A DNA stretch of 64,000 nt, from positions 992,001 to 1,056,000 of the forward strand of contig NZ_CP119573.1 in NCBI RefSeq assembly GCF_029278605.1, given 5' to 3'. The translations under genes were made by a program, and so were the position numbers. Below, in pieces: positions 35,450-44,756 of this stretch. The notes under the pieces are model-generated. The model was given only the letters and a program-made list of their open reading frames with translations. It was not told the DNA's origin and did not search any database. The stretch comes from Cupriavidus sp. WKF15 (GTDB taxonomy: Bacteria > Pseudomonadota > Gammaproteobacteria > Burkholderiales > Burkholderiaceae). Position 1 is the first letter of the stretch, and the number at the start of each line of letters is the position of its first letter.

Positions 35450-36310
35450 CTACTCTCTGCCGGCGAATGGCTGTGGTCTGAGTGATCCAAGGTATGCGAC
35501 CAGCGCGTTCATGTCGGAGGCGTTGATATTTTTGTACCAATCGAACGCCATGGGCGGTTTGTAGTGAGCGCCGTTCTTGCCTATGCCGCGAATGGCCAGG
35601 GCGATCTCTGTCTTATTCCAACCCTTTAGGCCACTTTCATGCGGAGTCAGATTGCGCGCAACACTCTCGCCCCAGGGTCCCTTGAACACTTGGCCGCCGG
35701 CGCCTAGACGCGTGAGCTGAAGCATTCCCTTTTCATCGCGCGGCGTGTGACATTCCATGCAATGCCCGATATTGGCGAGGTACTCCCCGTACTTGATCGT
35801 TTCCTTAGGGGAGGGGGCACGAATGCCCTTCACGGCCGGGCCATAGTTCGGCGGCAATGGGATGTTGTACTTGGACTTCTCGACGGCGTTCTTCACGGGT
35901 GGCTGCACCCTCAAATACGCAATGATCGCTGCCAAATCGGCATCAGACATGCGCCGGTAGAACTCGATTGGCATAGGCGGACCGATAATGCTCCCGTCCG
36001 GTCGAATGCCTTCACGGATCGCCTTGCCAAGCTGAGCATCGGTCCATTTTCCGATGCCAGTCTCAGGGTCAGGGGTAATGTTGGGCGCGTAGGCCTTAAA
36101 CGGCGGCTCGTCGAAGACCATGCCGCCAGACAGGCCCCTGGAGAAGATCGGCTCGCCCTTCTCACCTCGAGCGATATGGCAATTGCCGCAAGCCACCACG
36201 CCCTCCATTAGGTATTTTCCCCGCGCGATCCGCGCTACGTCCTGGCCGCTGCTTGTACCAATTTGAGCCATCAGGAGCACACCTGTGGCCATCCGGAATA
36301 ACGTCCCCAT
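35450..36310 (-). CDS. Exported diheme cytochrome c
   Basis: This 286-aa protein has a short N-terminal hydrophobic leader (LFRMATGVLLMAQIGTSSG) and two CxxCH motifs: CGNCH near residue 41 and CMECH near residue 184. Each starts a cytochrome-c domain with repeats such as APNITPDPETGIGKWTD and ARNLTPHESGLKGWNK. This architecture is shared with the cytochrome subunits of membrane alcohol and aldehyde dehydrogenases. AGGGGG precedes the ATG by four bases. It lies upstream of the molybdenum hydroxylase operon on the same strand, with the intron between. Pairing with that enzyme is plausible but the enzyme lacks an export signal. Confidence 0.85.
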   Translation of the reverse strand: MGTLFRMATGVLLMAQIGTSSGQDVARIARGKYLMEGVVACGNCHIARGEKGEPIFSRGLSGGMVFDEPPFKAYAPNITPDPETGIGKWTDAQLGKAIREGIRPDGSIIGPPMPIEFYRRMSDADLAAIIAYLRVQPPVKNAVEKSKYNIPLPPNYGPAVKGIRAPSPKETIKYGEYLANIGHCMECHTPRDEKGMLQLTRLGAGGQVFKGPWGESVARNLTPHESGLKGWNKTEIALAIRGIGKNGAHYKPPMAFDWYKNINASDMNALVAYLGSLRPQPFAGRE

Positions 36311-36621
36311 GATTCCCCCTGCCTATAGGCTATAGCTAACCTGCGCTGAGTACCTTCACCGGAGTATCAGCAATTCCTGGCTGAATGAAATCCCCCGAAT
36401 AGGGGAACATGACCAAAAGATGGCGGACTGATCATGCAGGATTCGAATCGGCGATGAGTGAGGATTCAACCCTAAGCCATCCAGGGCGATCGGCGCTGCT
36501 TGTAGGTCCGCAATTCGGGGCTCCGCTTTGTGTGCGGACCTAGGCGTCGGCAGGGCTGCCGGGCATGGGTCGGTGCCCATTTTCTTCGATCGCTCTGATC
36601 TGAGTCTCGCGACCGCCCCGC
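36311..36621. other. Spacer between cytochrome and RND genes, with a 10-bp inverted repeat
   Basis: No gene is supported. A perfect inverted repeat TAGGTCCGCA (36503-36512) and TGCGGACCTA (36533-36542) with a 20-base loop lies about 80 bp beyond the RND permease stop. It could be a terminator stem, although no T-run follows on either strand. Confidence 0.45.
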
Positions 36622-39600
36622 TTACGCCATCTCCGCCACCTCGCCCACGGGGGCCTCCTGCACCGCCACCTGCGCCGGCGGCCGGATTCGGAACCAGATC
36701 GCATACATCGCCGGCAGGAACACCAGCGTCAACAGCGTGCCGGCGAGCGTCCCCCCGATCAGCGTATAGGCCAGCGTGCCCCAGAACACCGAGTGCGTGA
36801 GCGGGATGAAGGCGAGGATGGCCGCCACGGCCGTCAGTAGCACCGGCCGGGCCCGTTGCACGGTAGCCTCCACCACCGCGTCGTACGGCGACAGTCCCTC
36901 CTTCAGGTTGCCCTGGATTTGCCCGATCAGGATCAGCGTATTCCGCATCAGGATGCCGGACAGCGCCACCAGCCCCACGAGCGCATTGATGCCGAACGGC
37001 TGGTGGAAGAGCAGTAGCGTCGGGACCACGCCGATCAGGCCGAGCGGACTCGTCAGGATGACCATGACCATGCCCGCCATCGACCGCACCTGGAACATGA
37101 TGATCAGCAGCGTGATCGCCAGCATGATGGGGAACAGCGGCGCCAGCGCCTTGTTCGCCTTGCCCGATTCCTCGATGGAACCGGCCATCTCGATGCGGTA
37201 GCCCGAAGGCAGCGTCTGGATGACCGGCTGCAGCTGCGCCAGGATGGCCTTCGATACGTCGGGCGGCTGCTGGTTGTCAGCAATGTCGCCCCGCACGGTG
37301 ATGGTCGGCGTGCGGTCGCGTCGGCGCAGGATGGGATCTTCCATGCGCACGTCCACCGTGCCGACCTGCGAGAGGGGAACGCGCTCGCCGTTGGCGCCGA
37401 TCAGCGTAAAGCCGGCGATGCGCTCCGGGTCGAGGCGGATGTCGCCCGCGGCGCGCGCCACCACCTGCACCGAGCGGATGTCCTCGCGCACCTCGGTCAC
37501 CGGCACGCCGGTCAGCAGGAATTCAAGCTGCTGCGCCACGTCGTGGGAGGTCAGGCCGACCGCCTGCAGCCGGTCCTGCTGGAGCGTAAAGTGCAGCCCC
37601 GGCACCCGCGGGCCCCAGTCGGTGTTGACGGTGCGCATCAGCGGGCTCGCGTCCATCACGCCCTCTACCTGCCTGGCGATGGCGCGCAGCTTGTCGGGGT
37701 CCGGACCCATGACGCGGAACGCGACCGGGAAGGGCGAGTAGGGCCCGAACACCAGTTGCGTCACGCGCACCCGCGCGCCTGGAGAAAGGCCTTCGGCGAT
37801 GGCTTGGCGGAGCCGGCCCTTGAGCACGTCGCGTTCTTCCTGGTTGTCGGTGCGCACCACGATCTTGGCGAAGGACGGGTCCGGTAGTTCCGGCGACATC
37901 GCCAGGTAGAAGCGCGGAGCCCCCTGGCCGATATAGGACGTCACGATCTTCGCTTCTGGCTGTTTGTCGAGCCACGCTTCCACCTTCTCCGCCGCGGCGC
38001 TGGTCTGTTCGATGGACGTGCCGTAGGGCATCTGCACCTCCACCAGCACCTCGGGACGATCAGAGGTCGGGAAGAACTGCTTGCGCACGGCGCCCATGCC
38101 GACCACGCTCGCGGCGAACAGTCCGACGACGATTGCCGCGACGACCCACTTCCGCCCGATGACCCTCCCCAGCAGCCCACGAAAGCGCTGGTAGTTCGGC
38201 GTGGCGTAGATGGCGCCATGGCCGCCTTCCACCTTCGTCATCTCGGGCAACAGCTTCACGCCGAGATAGGGCGTGAAAACGACCGCGACGATCCACGACG
38301 CGATCAGCGCGATCCCCACGATCCAGAACTGGTTGCCGGTGTACTCGCCTGCGGAAGACTTCGCGAAGCCGTTCGGCATGAAGCCCACGGCGGTGACGAG
38401 CGTGCCGGACAGCATCGGCGCGGCCGTATGGCTCCAGGCATAGGCCGACGCCGCGATCCGTCCATACCCTTCCTCCATCTTCACCACCATCATTTCGATG
38501 GCGATGATGGCGTCGTCCACCAGCAGTCCGAGGGCCAATATCAGGGAGCCCAGCGTGATGCGGTCGAAGTTCTTTCCGGTCGCGGCCATGACCACGAAGA
38601 CGGCGGCCAGCGTCAGCGGCACGGCCGCCGCGACCACGATACCCACCCGCCAGCCCATGCTGACGAAGCTCACCACCAGCACCACGATCAGCGCGGCGAA
38701 GAACTTGACCATGAACTCGTCGACGGCCGACTTGATGTTGACGGCCTGGTCCGTGACCTTGCTCAGTTCCATGCCCAGCGGCAGCTCGGCGTTGACCTTC
38801 GCCACTTCCGCGTCGAGCGACTTGCCGAGGTCGAGGCCGTTCCAGCCGTCGCGCATCACGATGCCGAGCAGCAGCGCCGGCTCGCCCTTGTTGCGCACGA
38901 CGAAGGTGGCCGGGTCCTGGTAGCCGCGTTCGACGGTGGCGATGTCAGACAGCTTCAGCGTGCGGCCGTGTGCCACCACGGGGGTGTCGCGGATGCGTTG
39001 CAGCTTGTCGAACGCGCCGTCGAGCCGCACGAAGACCTGCGGCCCGTCAGTGTCGATGGAACCCGCGGGAGTGAGCACGTTCTGGCTGTTGAGCGCGGCG
39101 AAGATGTCCTGCGGCGTCACGCCGAGCGTGGCCAGCCGGTCGTGCGAGAACGACAGGTAGATGCGCTCCGCCTGCTCGCCGATGATGTTGACCTTCTTCA
39201 CGCCGGCCACATGCAGCAGGCGCTGGCGGATGGTCTCCGCCTCGCGTACCAGCAGCCGCTGCGGCTCGCCCCTGGCCTTCAGCGCGAAGAGGCCGAAGGT
39301 CACGTCGGAGTATTCGTCGTTGATGAGCGGGCCGATGACGCCGGCCGGCAGGGAACGCGCCTCGTCGCCAAGCTTCTTGCGGGCCTGGTAGAACTCCTCG
39401 GGGACTTCCTTTGGCGGCGTGCTGTCGAGCAGCGTGACGGTGGTGAACGCCAGTCCGGGCCTTGTGTAGGTTTCCGTGCGGTCGTAGTAGCGCAGTTCCT
39501 GCATGCGCTTTTCCAGCTTTTCCGCGACCTGGTCCTGCATTTCCTGCGCCGTCGCGCCGGGCCATGCCGTGATGAAGATCATCGACTTGACGGTGAATGG

Positions 39601-39723
39601 CGGGTCCTCCGCGCGGCCGAGCTGGAAGAAGGCGAAGAAGCCGGCGACCGAGATGAGGAGGATCAGGAAGAGGGTGACAGCACGCTCGCGCACGGCGAGT
39701 GCCGAGAGATTGAAGCCACTCAT
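36622..39723 (-). CDS. RND-family efflux permease (AcrB/MexB superfamily)
   Basis: This 1033-aa inner-membrane proton-driven pump exports small molecules through a tripartite channel. It has the RND layout: an N-terminal helix, a large periplasmic loop, a cluster of six helices, and the repeat. The proton-relay motif LGLLVDDAIIAIEMM lies near residue 405, and a second periplasmic half starts after about residue 545. The ATG overlaps the adaptor stop by four bases. The substrate spectrum cannot be read from sequence; it belongs to the HAE/hydrophobe branch rather than the heavy-metal CzcA branch, judging by DD in place of DFG. Confidence 0.92.
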   Translation of the reverse strand: MSGFNLSALAVRERAVTLFLILLISVAGFFAFFQLGRAEDPPFTVKSMIFITAWPGATAQEMQDQVAEKLEKRMQELRYYDRTETYTRPGLAFTTVTLLDSTPPKEVPEEFYQARKKLGDEARSLPAGVIGPLINDEYSDVTFGLFALKARGEPQRLLVREAETIRQRLLHVAGVKKVNIIGEQAERIYLSFSHDRLATLGVTPQDIFAALNSQNVLTPAGSIDTDGPQVFVRLDGAFDKLQRIRDTPVVAHGRTLKLSDIATVERGYQDPATFVVRNKGEPALLLGIVMRDGWNGLDLGKSLDAEVAKVNAELPLGMELSKVTDQAVNIKSAVDEFMVKFFAALIVVLVVSFVSMGWRVGIVVAAAVPLTLAAVFVVMAATGKNFDRITLGSLILALGLLVDDAIIAIEMMVVKMEEGYGRIAASAYAWSHTAAPMLSGTLVTAVGFMPNGFAKSSAGEYTGNQFWIVGIALIASWIVAVVFTPYLGVKLLPEMTKVEGGHGAIYATPNYQRFRGLLGRVIGRKWVVAAIVVGLFAASVVGMGAVRKQFFPTSDRPEVLVEVQMPYGTSIEQTSAAAEKVEAWLDKQPEAKIVTSYIGQGAPRFYLAMSPELPDPSFAKIVVRTDNQEERDVLKGRLRQAIAEGLSPGARVRVTQLVFGPYSPFPVAFRVMGPDPDKLRAIARQVEGVMDASPLMRTVNTDWGPRVPGLHFTLQQDRLQAVGLTSHDVAQQLEFLLTGVPVTEVREDIRSVQVVARAAGDIRLDPERIAGFTLIGANGERVPLSQVGTVDVRMEDPILRRRDRTPTITVRGDIADNQQPPDVSKAILAQLQPVIQTLPSGYRIEMAGSIEESGKANKALAPLFPIMLAITLLIIMFQVRSMAGMVMVILTSPLGLIGVVPTLLLFHQPFGINALVGLVALSGILMRNTLILIGQIQGNLKEGLSPYDAVVEATVQRARPVLLTAVAAILAFIPLTHSVFWGTLAYTLIGGTLAGTLLTLVFLPAMYAIWFRIRPPAQVAVQEAPVGEVAEMA

Positions 39724-40898
39724 TGCTGCCCCCGCACACCGTTGCGGCCTTTACCGTCGGTGGCGGCTTCGGCCACCTTCACCTCCGACGCCAACCTGAC
39801 CTGCTGCCCTTCGTTCAGCAGGTGAGCCCCCAGCGCCACCACGCGGTCGCCGGGCTGGATCTGGCCCACGACCCGCGCGGCATCGTCGCTGATGGCGCGC
39901 ACGGTGACCGGCCGCCACGTCACGTGCGCCGGGGTGCCGGTGAGCACCCAGACGCCGGGGCCCTTGCCCGGATCGTGGAGCGCGCCGATGGGAACCTGCA
40001 GGCCGGATTGCGCCGCTTCCTGCGGATCGGCCACCTGCAGCGTGACGGTGGCGCCGAGCGGCGCATCGGTCAATGCACCGCCAAGGACGTAGCGCGCCTC
40101 ATAGGTGCGGGTCTGGCGGTCGGCGGCGTCGGAAAGCTGGCGCAGGGTCGCGGTGACTGCCATGCCGTCCTTGCCGTAGAGCGTCGCGCGGGCCGTGGAG
40201 CCTACCGGCGGCCGCAGGGTTTCGGGCAGATGGATGATGGCCTCACGCTGTCCGGCGCGGGCCAGCCGCGCCACCACCTGTCCGGCATTCACGACCTGCC
40301 CGGGTTCGGCGAGGGTCTCGACCACGACGCCGTCGGCATCGGCCAGCAGCACAGCGTAGTCGGACGCGTTGCGCGCGACATCGGCCTGTGCCTCTTCCGC
40401 CCTGAGCTGCGCCCGCGCCGAATCGGCGGAGGCCTTGATCTGGTCATAGGCAGATGCCGATACCGCCCCGGCCGCCACGAGGTCGCGGTAGCGCTCCTCG
40501 TCAGCCGCCAGTTGCGTGGCGCGCGCCTTGGCGGCGGCCACGGCTTCCTGCCGCGCGCGCGCCGCCAGCTTCAGGTCGACGGGATCGAGCCGCATCAGCG
40601 GCTGGCCGCGCTTCACGGACTGGCCAGTGTCGACCAGGCGCTCCAGCACCTTGCCCGACACGCGGAAGCCCAGGTCGCTCTGCACCCGTGCGGCGACGAT
40701 CCCGGTGAAGGCGCGCCGGGCGGCTGACGCGTCCTGCACGTTTTCCACCCTCACCAGCGGCGCTTGCACGCGGGGATCGGGCTGGGGCTTGCCGCCGCAT
40801 GCCGCAAGTGCGAGCGGCAGCAGGCACATGGCCGCCAACGCAGGAGCGCTGGTGACGGCGTGGGTGACGGTGGATGCGGAAAATCGGCGCTGAAGCAT
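39720..40898 (-). CDS. RND periplasmic adaptor (membrane fusion) lipoprotein
   Basis: This 392-aa adaptor links the permease to an outer-membrane channel. The leader ends in a lipobox-like LALAACGG (Cys34). Then come a lipoyl half-motif GFRVSGKVLERLVDTGQSVK, a helical hairpin of Ala/Arg/Glu (ARQEAVAAAKARATQLAADE), the second lipoyl half (ADGVVVETLAEPGQVVNAG) and beta-barrel segments. It is the first gene of the pump operon, and the operator at 40936-40961 lies just upstream. Confidence 0.92.
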   Translation of the reverse strand: MLQRRFSASTVTHAVTSAPALAAMCLLPLALAACGGKPQPDPRVQAPLVRVENVQDASAARRAFTGIVAARVQSDLGFRVSGKVLERLVDTGQSVKRGQPLMRLDPVDLKLAARARQEAVAAAKARATQLAADEERYRDLVAAGAVSASAYDQIKASADSARAQLRAEEAQADVARNASDYAVLLADADGVVVETLAEPGQVVNAGQVVARLARAGQREAIIHLPETLRPPVGSTARATLYGKDGMAVTATLRQLSDAADRQTRTYEARYVLGGALTDAPLGATVTLQVADPQEAAQSGLQVPIGALHDPGKGPGVWVLTGTPAHVTWRPVTVRAISDDAARVVGQIQPGDRVVALGAHLLNEGQQVRLASEVKVAEAATDGKGRNGVRGQQ

Positions 40899-40935
40899 GA
40901 AGGCCCTCCATACAGATGGCCTTCACTGTAGTAAC

Positions 40936-40961
40936 AGTGACCAATTTAGTCAATGGTCACT
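40936..40961. promoter_or_regulatory. Operator palindrome of the RND operon
   Basis: AGTGACCA, ten bases, then TGGTCACT: a perfect 8-bp inverted repeat 38 bases before the adaptor start. An almost identical copy lies in the tetR/outer-membrane gene promoter (41657-41682). It is very probably the binding site of the TetR protein encoded between them. Confidence 0.75.
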
Positions 40962-41002
40962 ATCGGTTTTCGCGCCCCGGGATCTGCGCGCACTTGGAGC
41001 GA

Positions 41003-41620
41003 TCAGGGTGCCAGGCTTCGCAAGATCAGGTTGCTGAGCTGCGCCGGCGCCACTTCGACGAAGTCCAGGTTGTGCTGGAGTTGTAGTGGGTCGAGGTAAG
41101 GCTTCATCACGAGATAGATGGCATGAGCCGTTTCGTCGAGCGGCGTCTTGCGCTCGAACTCACCCGACTCGCGCCCCTCGCGCACGATCTGCAGGATCAG
41201 TTTCTGCATATGGGCATCGTAGGCACGGGCCGAAGCCCACTGTTCCTCGCAGGCCACCACGGCAATGGCGTACAGCTTGCGGTCCTGGAAGAAGAGCCGG
41301 CTGCCAGCCTCCGCCAGCGTGCCGAAGAGGCGTCGCAGCCGCTCGGAGGCCGAGTCAGCGCCGGCCACCGCCTCGTCCACAGCCTGCCTCATCTGGTTGA
41401 GGCAATTGCTGCAGATCGCCTCGCCGATTGCCTGCTTGGAGTCGAAGAACTTGTAGACGTAGGCCTTTGAGAATCCGATGGCCTTGGCCAGGTCGGACAC
41501 CGTGGTCTTTTCGTATCCGTAGAGGCTGAAGTGCTCGGTGGCAGCCTCCACGATCTGGTTGCGCACGCCGTGGTCCACGGGACCGCGCATCTGGGGGGTG
41601 ATGGGTTGGGTATCGGTCAT
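41003..41620 (-). CDS. TetR-family repressor of the efflux system
   Basis: This 205-aa regulator has an N-terminal helix-turn-helix (TTVSDLAKAIGFSKAYVYKFFDSK, about residues 39-62, the TetR signature). The C-terminal ligand domain holds several Cys and Trp residues (CSNCLNQ, ACEEQWASAR). It sits between the adaptor gene (same strand) and the divergent outer-membrane gene. Two matching palindromes flank it, so it probably represses the whole system and itself. The inducer is unknown. Confidence 0.92.
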   Translation of the reverse strand: MTDTQPITPQMRGPVDHGVRNQIVEAATEHFSLYGYEKTTVSDLAKAIGFSKAYVYKFFDSKQAIGEAICSNCLNQMRQAVDEAVAGADSASERLRRLFGTLAEAGSRLFFQDRKLYAIAVVACEEQWASARAYDAHMQKLILQIVREGRESGEFERKTPLDETAHAIYLVMKPYLDPLQLQHNLDFVEVAPAQLSNLILRSLAP

Positions 41621-41656
41621 GTCGTGAGCTTACACGTTGAATCGTCATTGACAAAG

Positions 41657-41682
41657 AGTGACCAGTTTGTATTATGGTCACA
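41657..41682. promoter_or_regulatory. Second copy of the operator in the divergent tetR / outer-membrane channel promoter
   Basis: AGTGACCA, ten bases, then TGGTCACA, differing from the copy at 40936-40961 only in its last base within the arms. It lies 36 bp before the tetR start and 21 bp before the outer-membrane channel start, so one bound dimer could block both promoters. Confidence 0.75.
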
Positions 41683-41703
41683 AGTCACGCAAAGAGTTCG
41701 ACT

Positions 41704-43230
41704 ATGTTATTCCGGCAGCCCATGCAGTCCCGACGCCTCCCTTCCCGTTCCCGATCACTCACTCGCCTGTCCGGCCTCGTTACCGCCGTGACTACTCTGG
41801 CGGCGCTCGCTGGCTGTGCCGTCGGCCCCGACTACCGCAGGCCCGAGGTGCCTACCGCCGACCGTTTCCTTGGGCAACGCGACGTGGAGCAGCGCCGGGC
41901 CGCCACCCGGGCGGATCTCGAAGTCTGGTGGGAAGGGTTTGGCGACCCCCAACTGACGCGCTTCGTGCGGCTGGCACTCGACCAGAACCTCGACCTGGCG
42001 GCGGCCTCCGCACGGGTCACGCAGGCCGGAGCCGGACTGCGCTTCGCCACGGCCGCGCTACTGCCCTCGGGCGGCGTCAGCGCCCAGGCCGCGAAGCAAT
42101 ACCAGTCCGTGGAGACGCCGCTGGGCCGGGTGCTGAATGCGACGCCAAACTTCGACCGGCATGGCAGCCTGTACGAGGCCGACCTCACCGCCAGTTGGGA
42201 GATCGACATCTTCGGCGGCCTGCGGCGGGAGCGCGAGGCGTCGCAGGCGGAGTACCAGGCGTCGGAGGCCGGGCTGGCTGCCACCCGCGTGGAGGTGGCG
42301 GCACAGGCCGCCGACACCTATGTGACCATCCGTGGCTTGCAGGCCCGGCTGTCGATCGCGCGGCAGCAGGTGGATACGCAGCGGAAGCTGGTCTCGACCG
42401 TCAGGCTGCTTTACGCCAAGGGACTGGCCGCCGCGCTGGAGGTGCAGCAGGCGGAAGGCGCGCTCGCGCAGGTGGAGGCCACGATTCCGGAACTTGAATC
42501 CGGACTCGACGCTGCGCTGAACGCGATGGACGTGCTGCTCGGCAACCCCCCGGGCACTTACCGCGCCGAACTCGCCGACATCAAGGCGATCCCGGCCGCG
42601 CCACGGATCGAAGCCACCGGCACGCCTGCAGACCTGCTGCGGCGGCGCCCCGACCTGATCGTGGCGGAACGCCGGCTGGCGGCGTCGAATGCCCGCATCG
42701 GCGCCGCCATCGCCGAGTACTACCCGAAGGTCTCGCTCAGCGGGCTGCTGGGCAGCGCGACAACCGTGGCCAGCGGCAACCTGTTCTCGGCTGGTGCCAA
42801 CCAGGCTGCCGGCGTGGCCGGGCTGCGCTGGCGACTGTTCGACTTCGGGCGCATCGGGGCGCAGATCGACCAGGCGAAGGGGCAGGAGGCCGAGGCGCTG
42901 GCGGGCTATCGGCTGGCCGTGCTGCATGCGTCGGAGGATGTCGAGAATGCCTTCACGGCGCTGGTCAAGCGCGAGGAACAGACCAATACCCTCGAACGCG
43001 GGGAACTGGCGCTCCGGCAGGCGCGGAATTCGTCGTTCGCGGCCTATGAGAAGGGCGTTGTCCGCCTGATCGAGGTGCTGCTCGCCGACGAGAACCTGCT
43101 GAAGACATCCGATGCGAAGGCGCAGGCCGAAGCGCAGTCAGCCCGCGCGGCCATCGCTGCATTCAAGGCCCTGGGCGGGGGCTGGCAGGCGGCTGCGGCG
43201 CCGTCGGCGCCGGGGGGTACAGTGCTGTAG
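41704..43230 (+). CDS. Outer-membrane efflux lipoprotein (NodT/OprM family)
   Basis: This 508-aa protein is the outer-membrane channel of the tripartite pump. The leader ends in the lipobox LAALAGC (Cys near residue 39), followed by AVGPDYRRPEVP, the family's hallmark. The two repeated halves show Ala/Gln-rich helices (for example LEVQQAEGALAQVEATIPEL) and RRRPDLIVAERRLAASNARIG. AAAGAG seven bases upstream supports ATG 41704; ATG 41722 is an alternative. It is transcribed away from tetR, unlike the usual single operon. Confidence 0.93.
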   Translation: MLFRQPMQSRRLPSRSRSLTRLSGLVTAVTTLAALAGCAVGPDYRRPEVPTADRFLGQRDVEQRRAATRADLEVWWEGFGDPQLTRFVRLALDQNLDLAAASARVTQAGAGLRFATAALLPSGGVSAQAAKQYQSVETPLGRVLNATPNFDRHGSLYEADLTASWEIDIFGGLRREREASQAEYQASEAGLAATRVEVAAQAADTYVTIRGLQARLSIARQQVDTQRKLVSTVRLLYAKGLAAALEVQQAEGALAQVEATIPELESGLDAALNAMDVLLGNPPGTYRAELADIKAIPAAPRIEATGTPADLLRRRPDLIVAERRLAASNARIGAAIAEYYPKVSLSGLLGSATTVASGNLFSAGANQAAGVAGLRWRLFDFGRIGAQIDQAKGQEAEALAGYRLAVLHASEDVENAFTALVKREEQTNTLERGELALRQARNSSFAAYEKGVVRLIEVLLADENLLKTSDAKAQAEAQSARAAIAAFKALGGGWQAAAAPSAPGGTVL

Positions 43231-43383
43231 GCGATACGCCAGTCGGCGTGCCGGCGCAAGAGTATGAGACCGGTTCCGCGCTGGAGAAAGCTACCCAGGT
43301 GCTGTCGCTGCGAGACGGTATAGTGCGCGATTTCCGGTTCGTCCGCTGGTTCGACCACCCGGCGCCGCCGCCAGCCGGCTGCC

Positions 43384-43692
43384 GTGGTGCCCGCGCGGTT
43401 GCTTGGGCAGCATCATGTCGCCTTCTACCGCGGCTATCTCGAAGGGGTGGAGCTGGCCCGCCCGGCCGACCGCTACCTGGAAGCCGGGCTCGACCTGCGC
43501 CTGGCCGGTGCCACCGTGGCGTGGATCGAGGCGGAACTGGCGCGCGGCGTGCGGCGTCTGTCGACCCGACAGGCCGCTGGAATTCAGGCACTTTCCCGCT
43601 CAACCAGAGCCTTGGCGATGAGTCTTTGTAACCTGGCGCGACAACCCCTTGTAGGGCAGATGCTGGCCTTGCGGGAGGCAGCGTCTGAATAG
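43384..43692 (+). pseudogene. Remnant of a phage-type integrase (N-terminal region only)
   Basis: A GTG-started frame of 102 codons begins VPARLLGQHHVAFYRGYLEG and goes on with ADRYLEAGLDLRLA and ATVAWIEAEL. This resembles the N-terminal segment of large tyrosine-recombinase-like integrases common in Burkholderia and Cupriavidus. The catalytic domain (R...HxxR...Y) is absent and the frame stops after unrelated residues. Just upstream, 43231-43383 has short NTF2-like look-alikes in two frames that I could not resolve. Probably a recombination scar. Confidence 0.5.
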
Positions 43693-43731
43693 CGGTCCGG
43701 ACGGTTCGAAAATGCCCTGCGCGTCCGCAAA

Positions 43732-44721
43732 TCAGTCGATGGTTGCGCCCGACTGCTTCACCACAGCCCCCCACTTGGCGCTCTCCGTCTTGATATAGGC
43801 GCCCAGTTCTTCCGGTGTAGAACCGACCGGCACGATGCCGTCGGTCAGAAAGCGCTGGCGCAGATCCGAACTCTTGATCAGCGCGGCGATTTCGCTGCTC
43901 AGGCGCGCAACGATCGGCTTCGGAGTGCCGCGCGGCGCCAATAGCGCGTACCACACATTGGAGTCGTAGCCGGGCACGCCGGCTTCGGCGAGGGTGGGAA
44001 CGTCAGGCATCGACACCGCCCGATTTGCGGTCGATACGGCCAGTACTCGCAGCTTGCCTGCCTTGATCTGCTGGGCCGCGAGCCCGTAGCTGGCAAACAT
44101 GGCGCTCACCTGGCCGGCCAGCAGCGCTGGCATAGCCGGCCCGGCGCCCTTGAAGGGAACGTGCACAAGGTCGATGCCGGCCTTCGATTTCAGCAATTCC
44201 ATTGACAGGTGCGGACCGCTGCCGTTGCCCGACGATCCATACGTGTACTTGCCCGGATTGGCCTTGGCCAGCTTGATGAATTCGGCCAGATTATGCGCCG
44301 GCACCGACGGATGCACCACCAGGAAGTACGGCGCCGAAGCCAGCAAGGATACTGGCTCGAAATCGTTGACAGGGTCGTAGGGAAGTTTGCGGTACAGGCT
44401 CTGGTTGACGGCGAGTTGCGCAGTCAGCGCCAGTACCAGGGTATAGCCATCGTTGGGCGCCTTCGCCACCATGTCCATACCGATATTGCCGTTGGCGCCG
44501 CCGCGGTTATCCATGATGAAACGCTGTCCGGTACGCTGTGAAAGATACTGAGCCAGCGGCCGTCCGACGATATCCCCGCCGCCGCCAACGGCATACGGCA
44601 CAATCACGCGAACGGGCTTGTTTGGATAGGAGTCGGCTTGCGCGCCATGCGCCGCCGCAGCGGCTGCATATAGCAGCGTCATTGCGACAAGTCTTCCCAG
44701 TTGTTTGGCGGCTTGGAACAT
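43732..44721 (-). CDS. Bug/TctC-family periplasmic solute-binding protein
   Basis: This 329-aa exported binding protein has a signal peptide (LVAMTLLYAAAAAAHGAQA-D). The mature start YPNKPVRVIVPYAVGGGGD and the family motifs IMDNRGGANGNIGMD, YGSSGNGSGPHLSMELL and VPTLAEAGVPGYDSNVWY identify it. Such proteins bind carboxylates or related small acids for tripartite transporters or as sensors; no TctAB genes are present here. It follows the lyase gene by 35 bp on the same strand, so it probably serves that enzyme's substrate. Confidence 0.92.
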   Translation of the reverse strand: MFQAAKQLGRLVAMTLLYAAAAAAHGAQADSYPNKPVRVIVPYAVGGGGDIVGRPLAQYLSQRTGQRFIMDNRGGANGNIGMDMVAKAPNDGYTLVLALTAQLAVNQSLYRKLPYDPVNDFEPVSLLASAPYFLVVHPSVPAHNLAEFIKLAKANPGKYTYGSSGNGSGPHLSMELLKSKAGIDLVHVPFKGAGPAMPALLAGQVSAMFASYGLAAQQIKAGKLRVLAVSTANRAVSMPDVPTLAEAGVPGYDSNVWYALLAPRGTPKPIVARLSSEIAALIKSSDLRQRFLTDGIVPVGSTPEELGAYIKTESAKWGAVVKQSGATID

Positions 44722-44756
44722 TGCATGGTCTCCGTTTATGTATGATTTTGATGCGG

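Noticed and set aside
36503..36542. The 10-bp inverted repeat as a Rho-independent terminator
   Set aside because: The loop is 20 bases and no T-run follows on either strand; kept only as an inverted repeat in the spacer entry.
38218..39825. A 535-codon plus-strand frame opposite the RND permease gene
   Set aside because: No domain resemblance; it mirrors the codon pattern of the permease gene.
43044..43358. Possible NTF2/SnoaL-like C-terminal fragments in two opposite frames
   Set aside because: Resemblance covers fewer than 45 residues in each frame and one overlaps the outer-membrane channel gene; cannot be told from chance.
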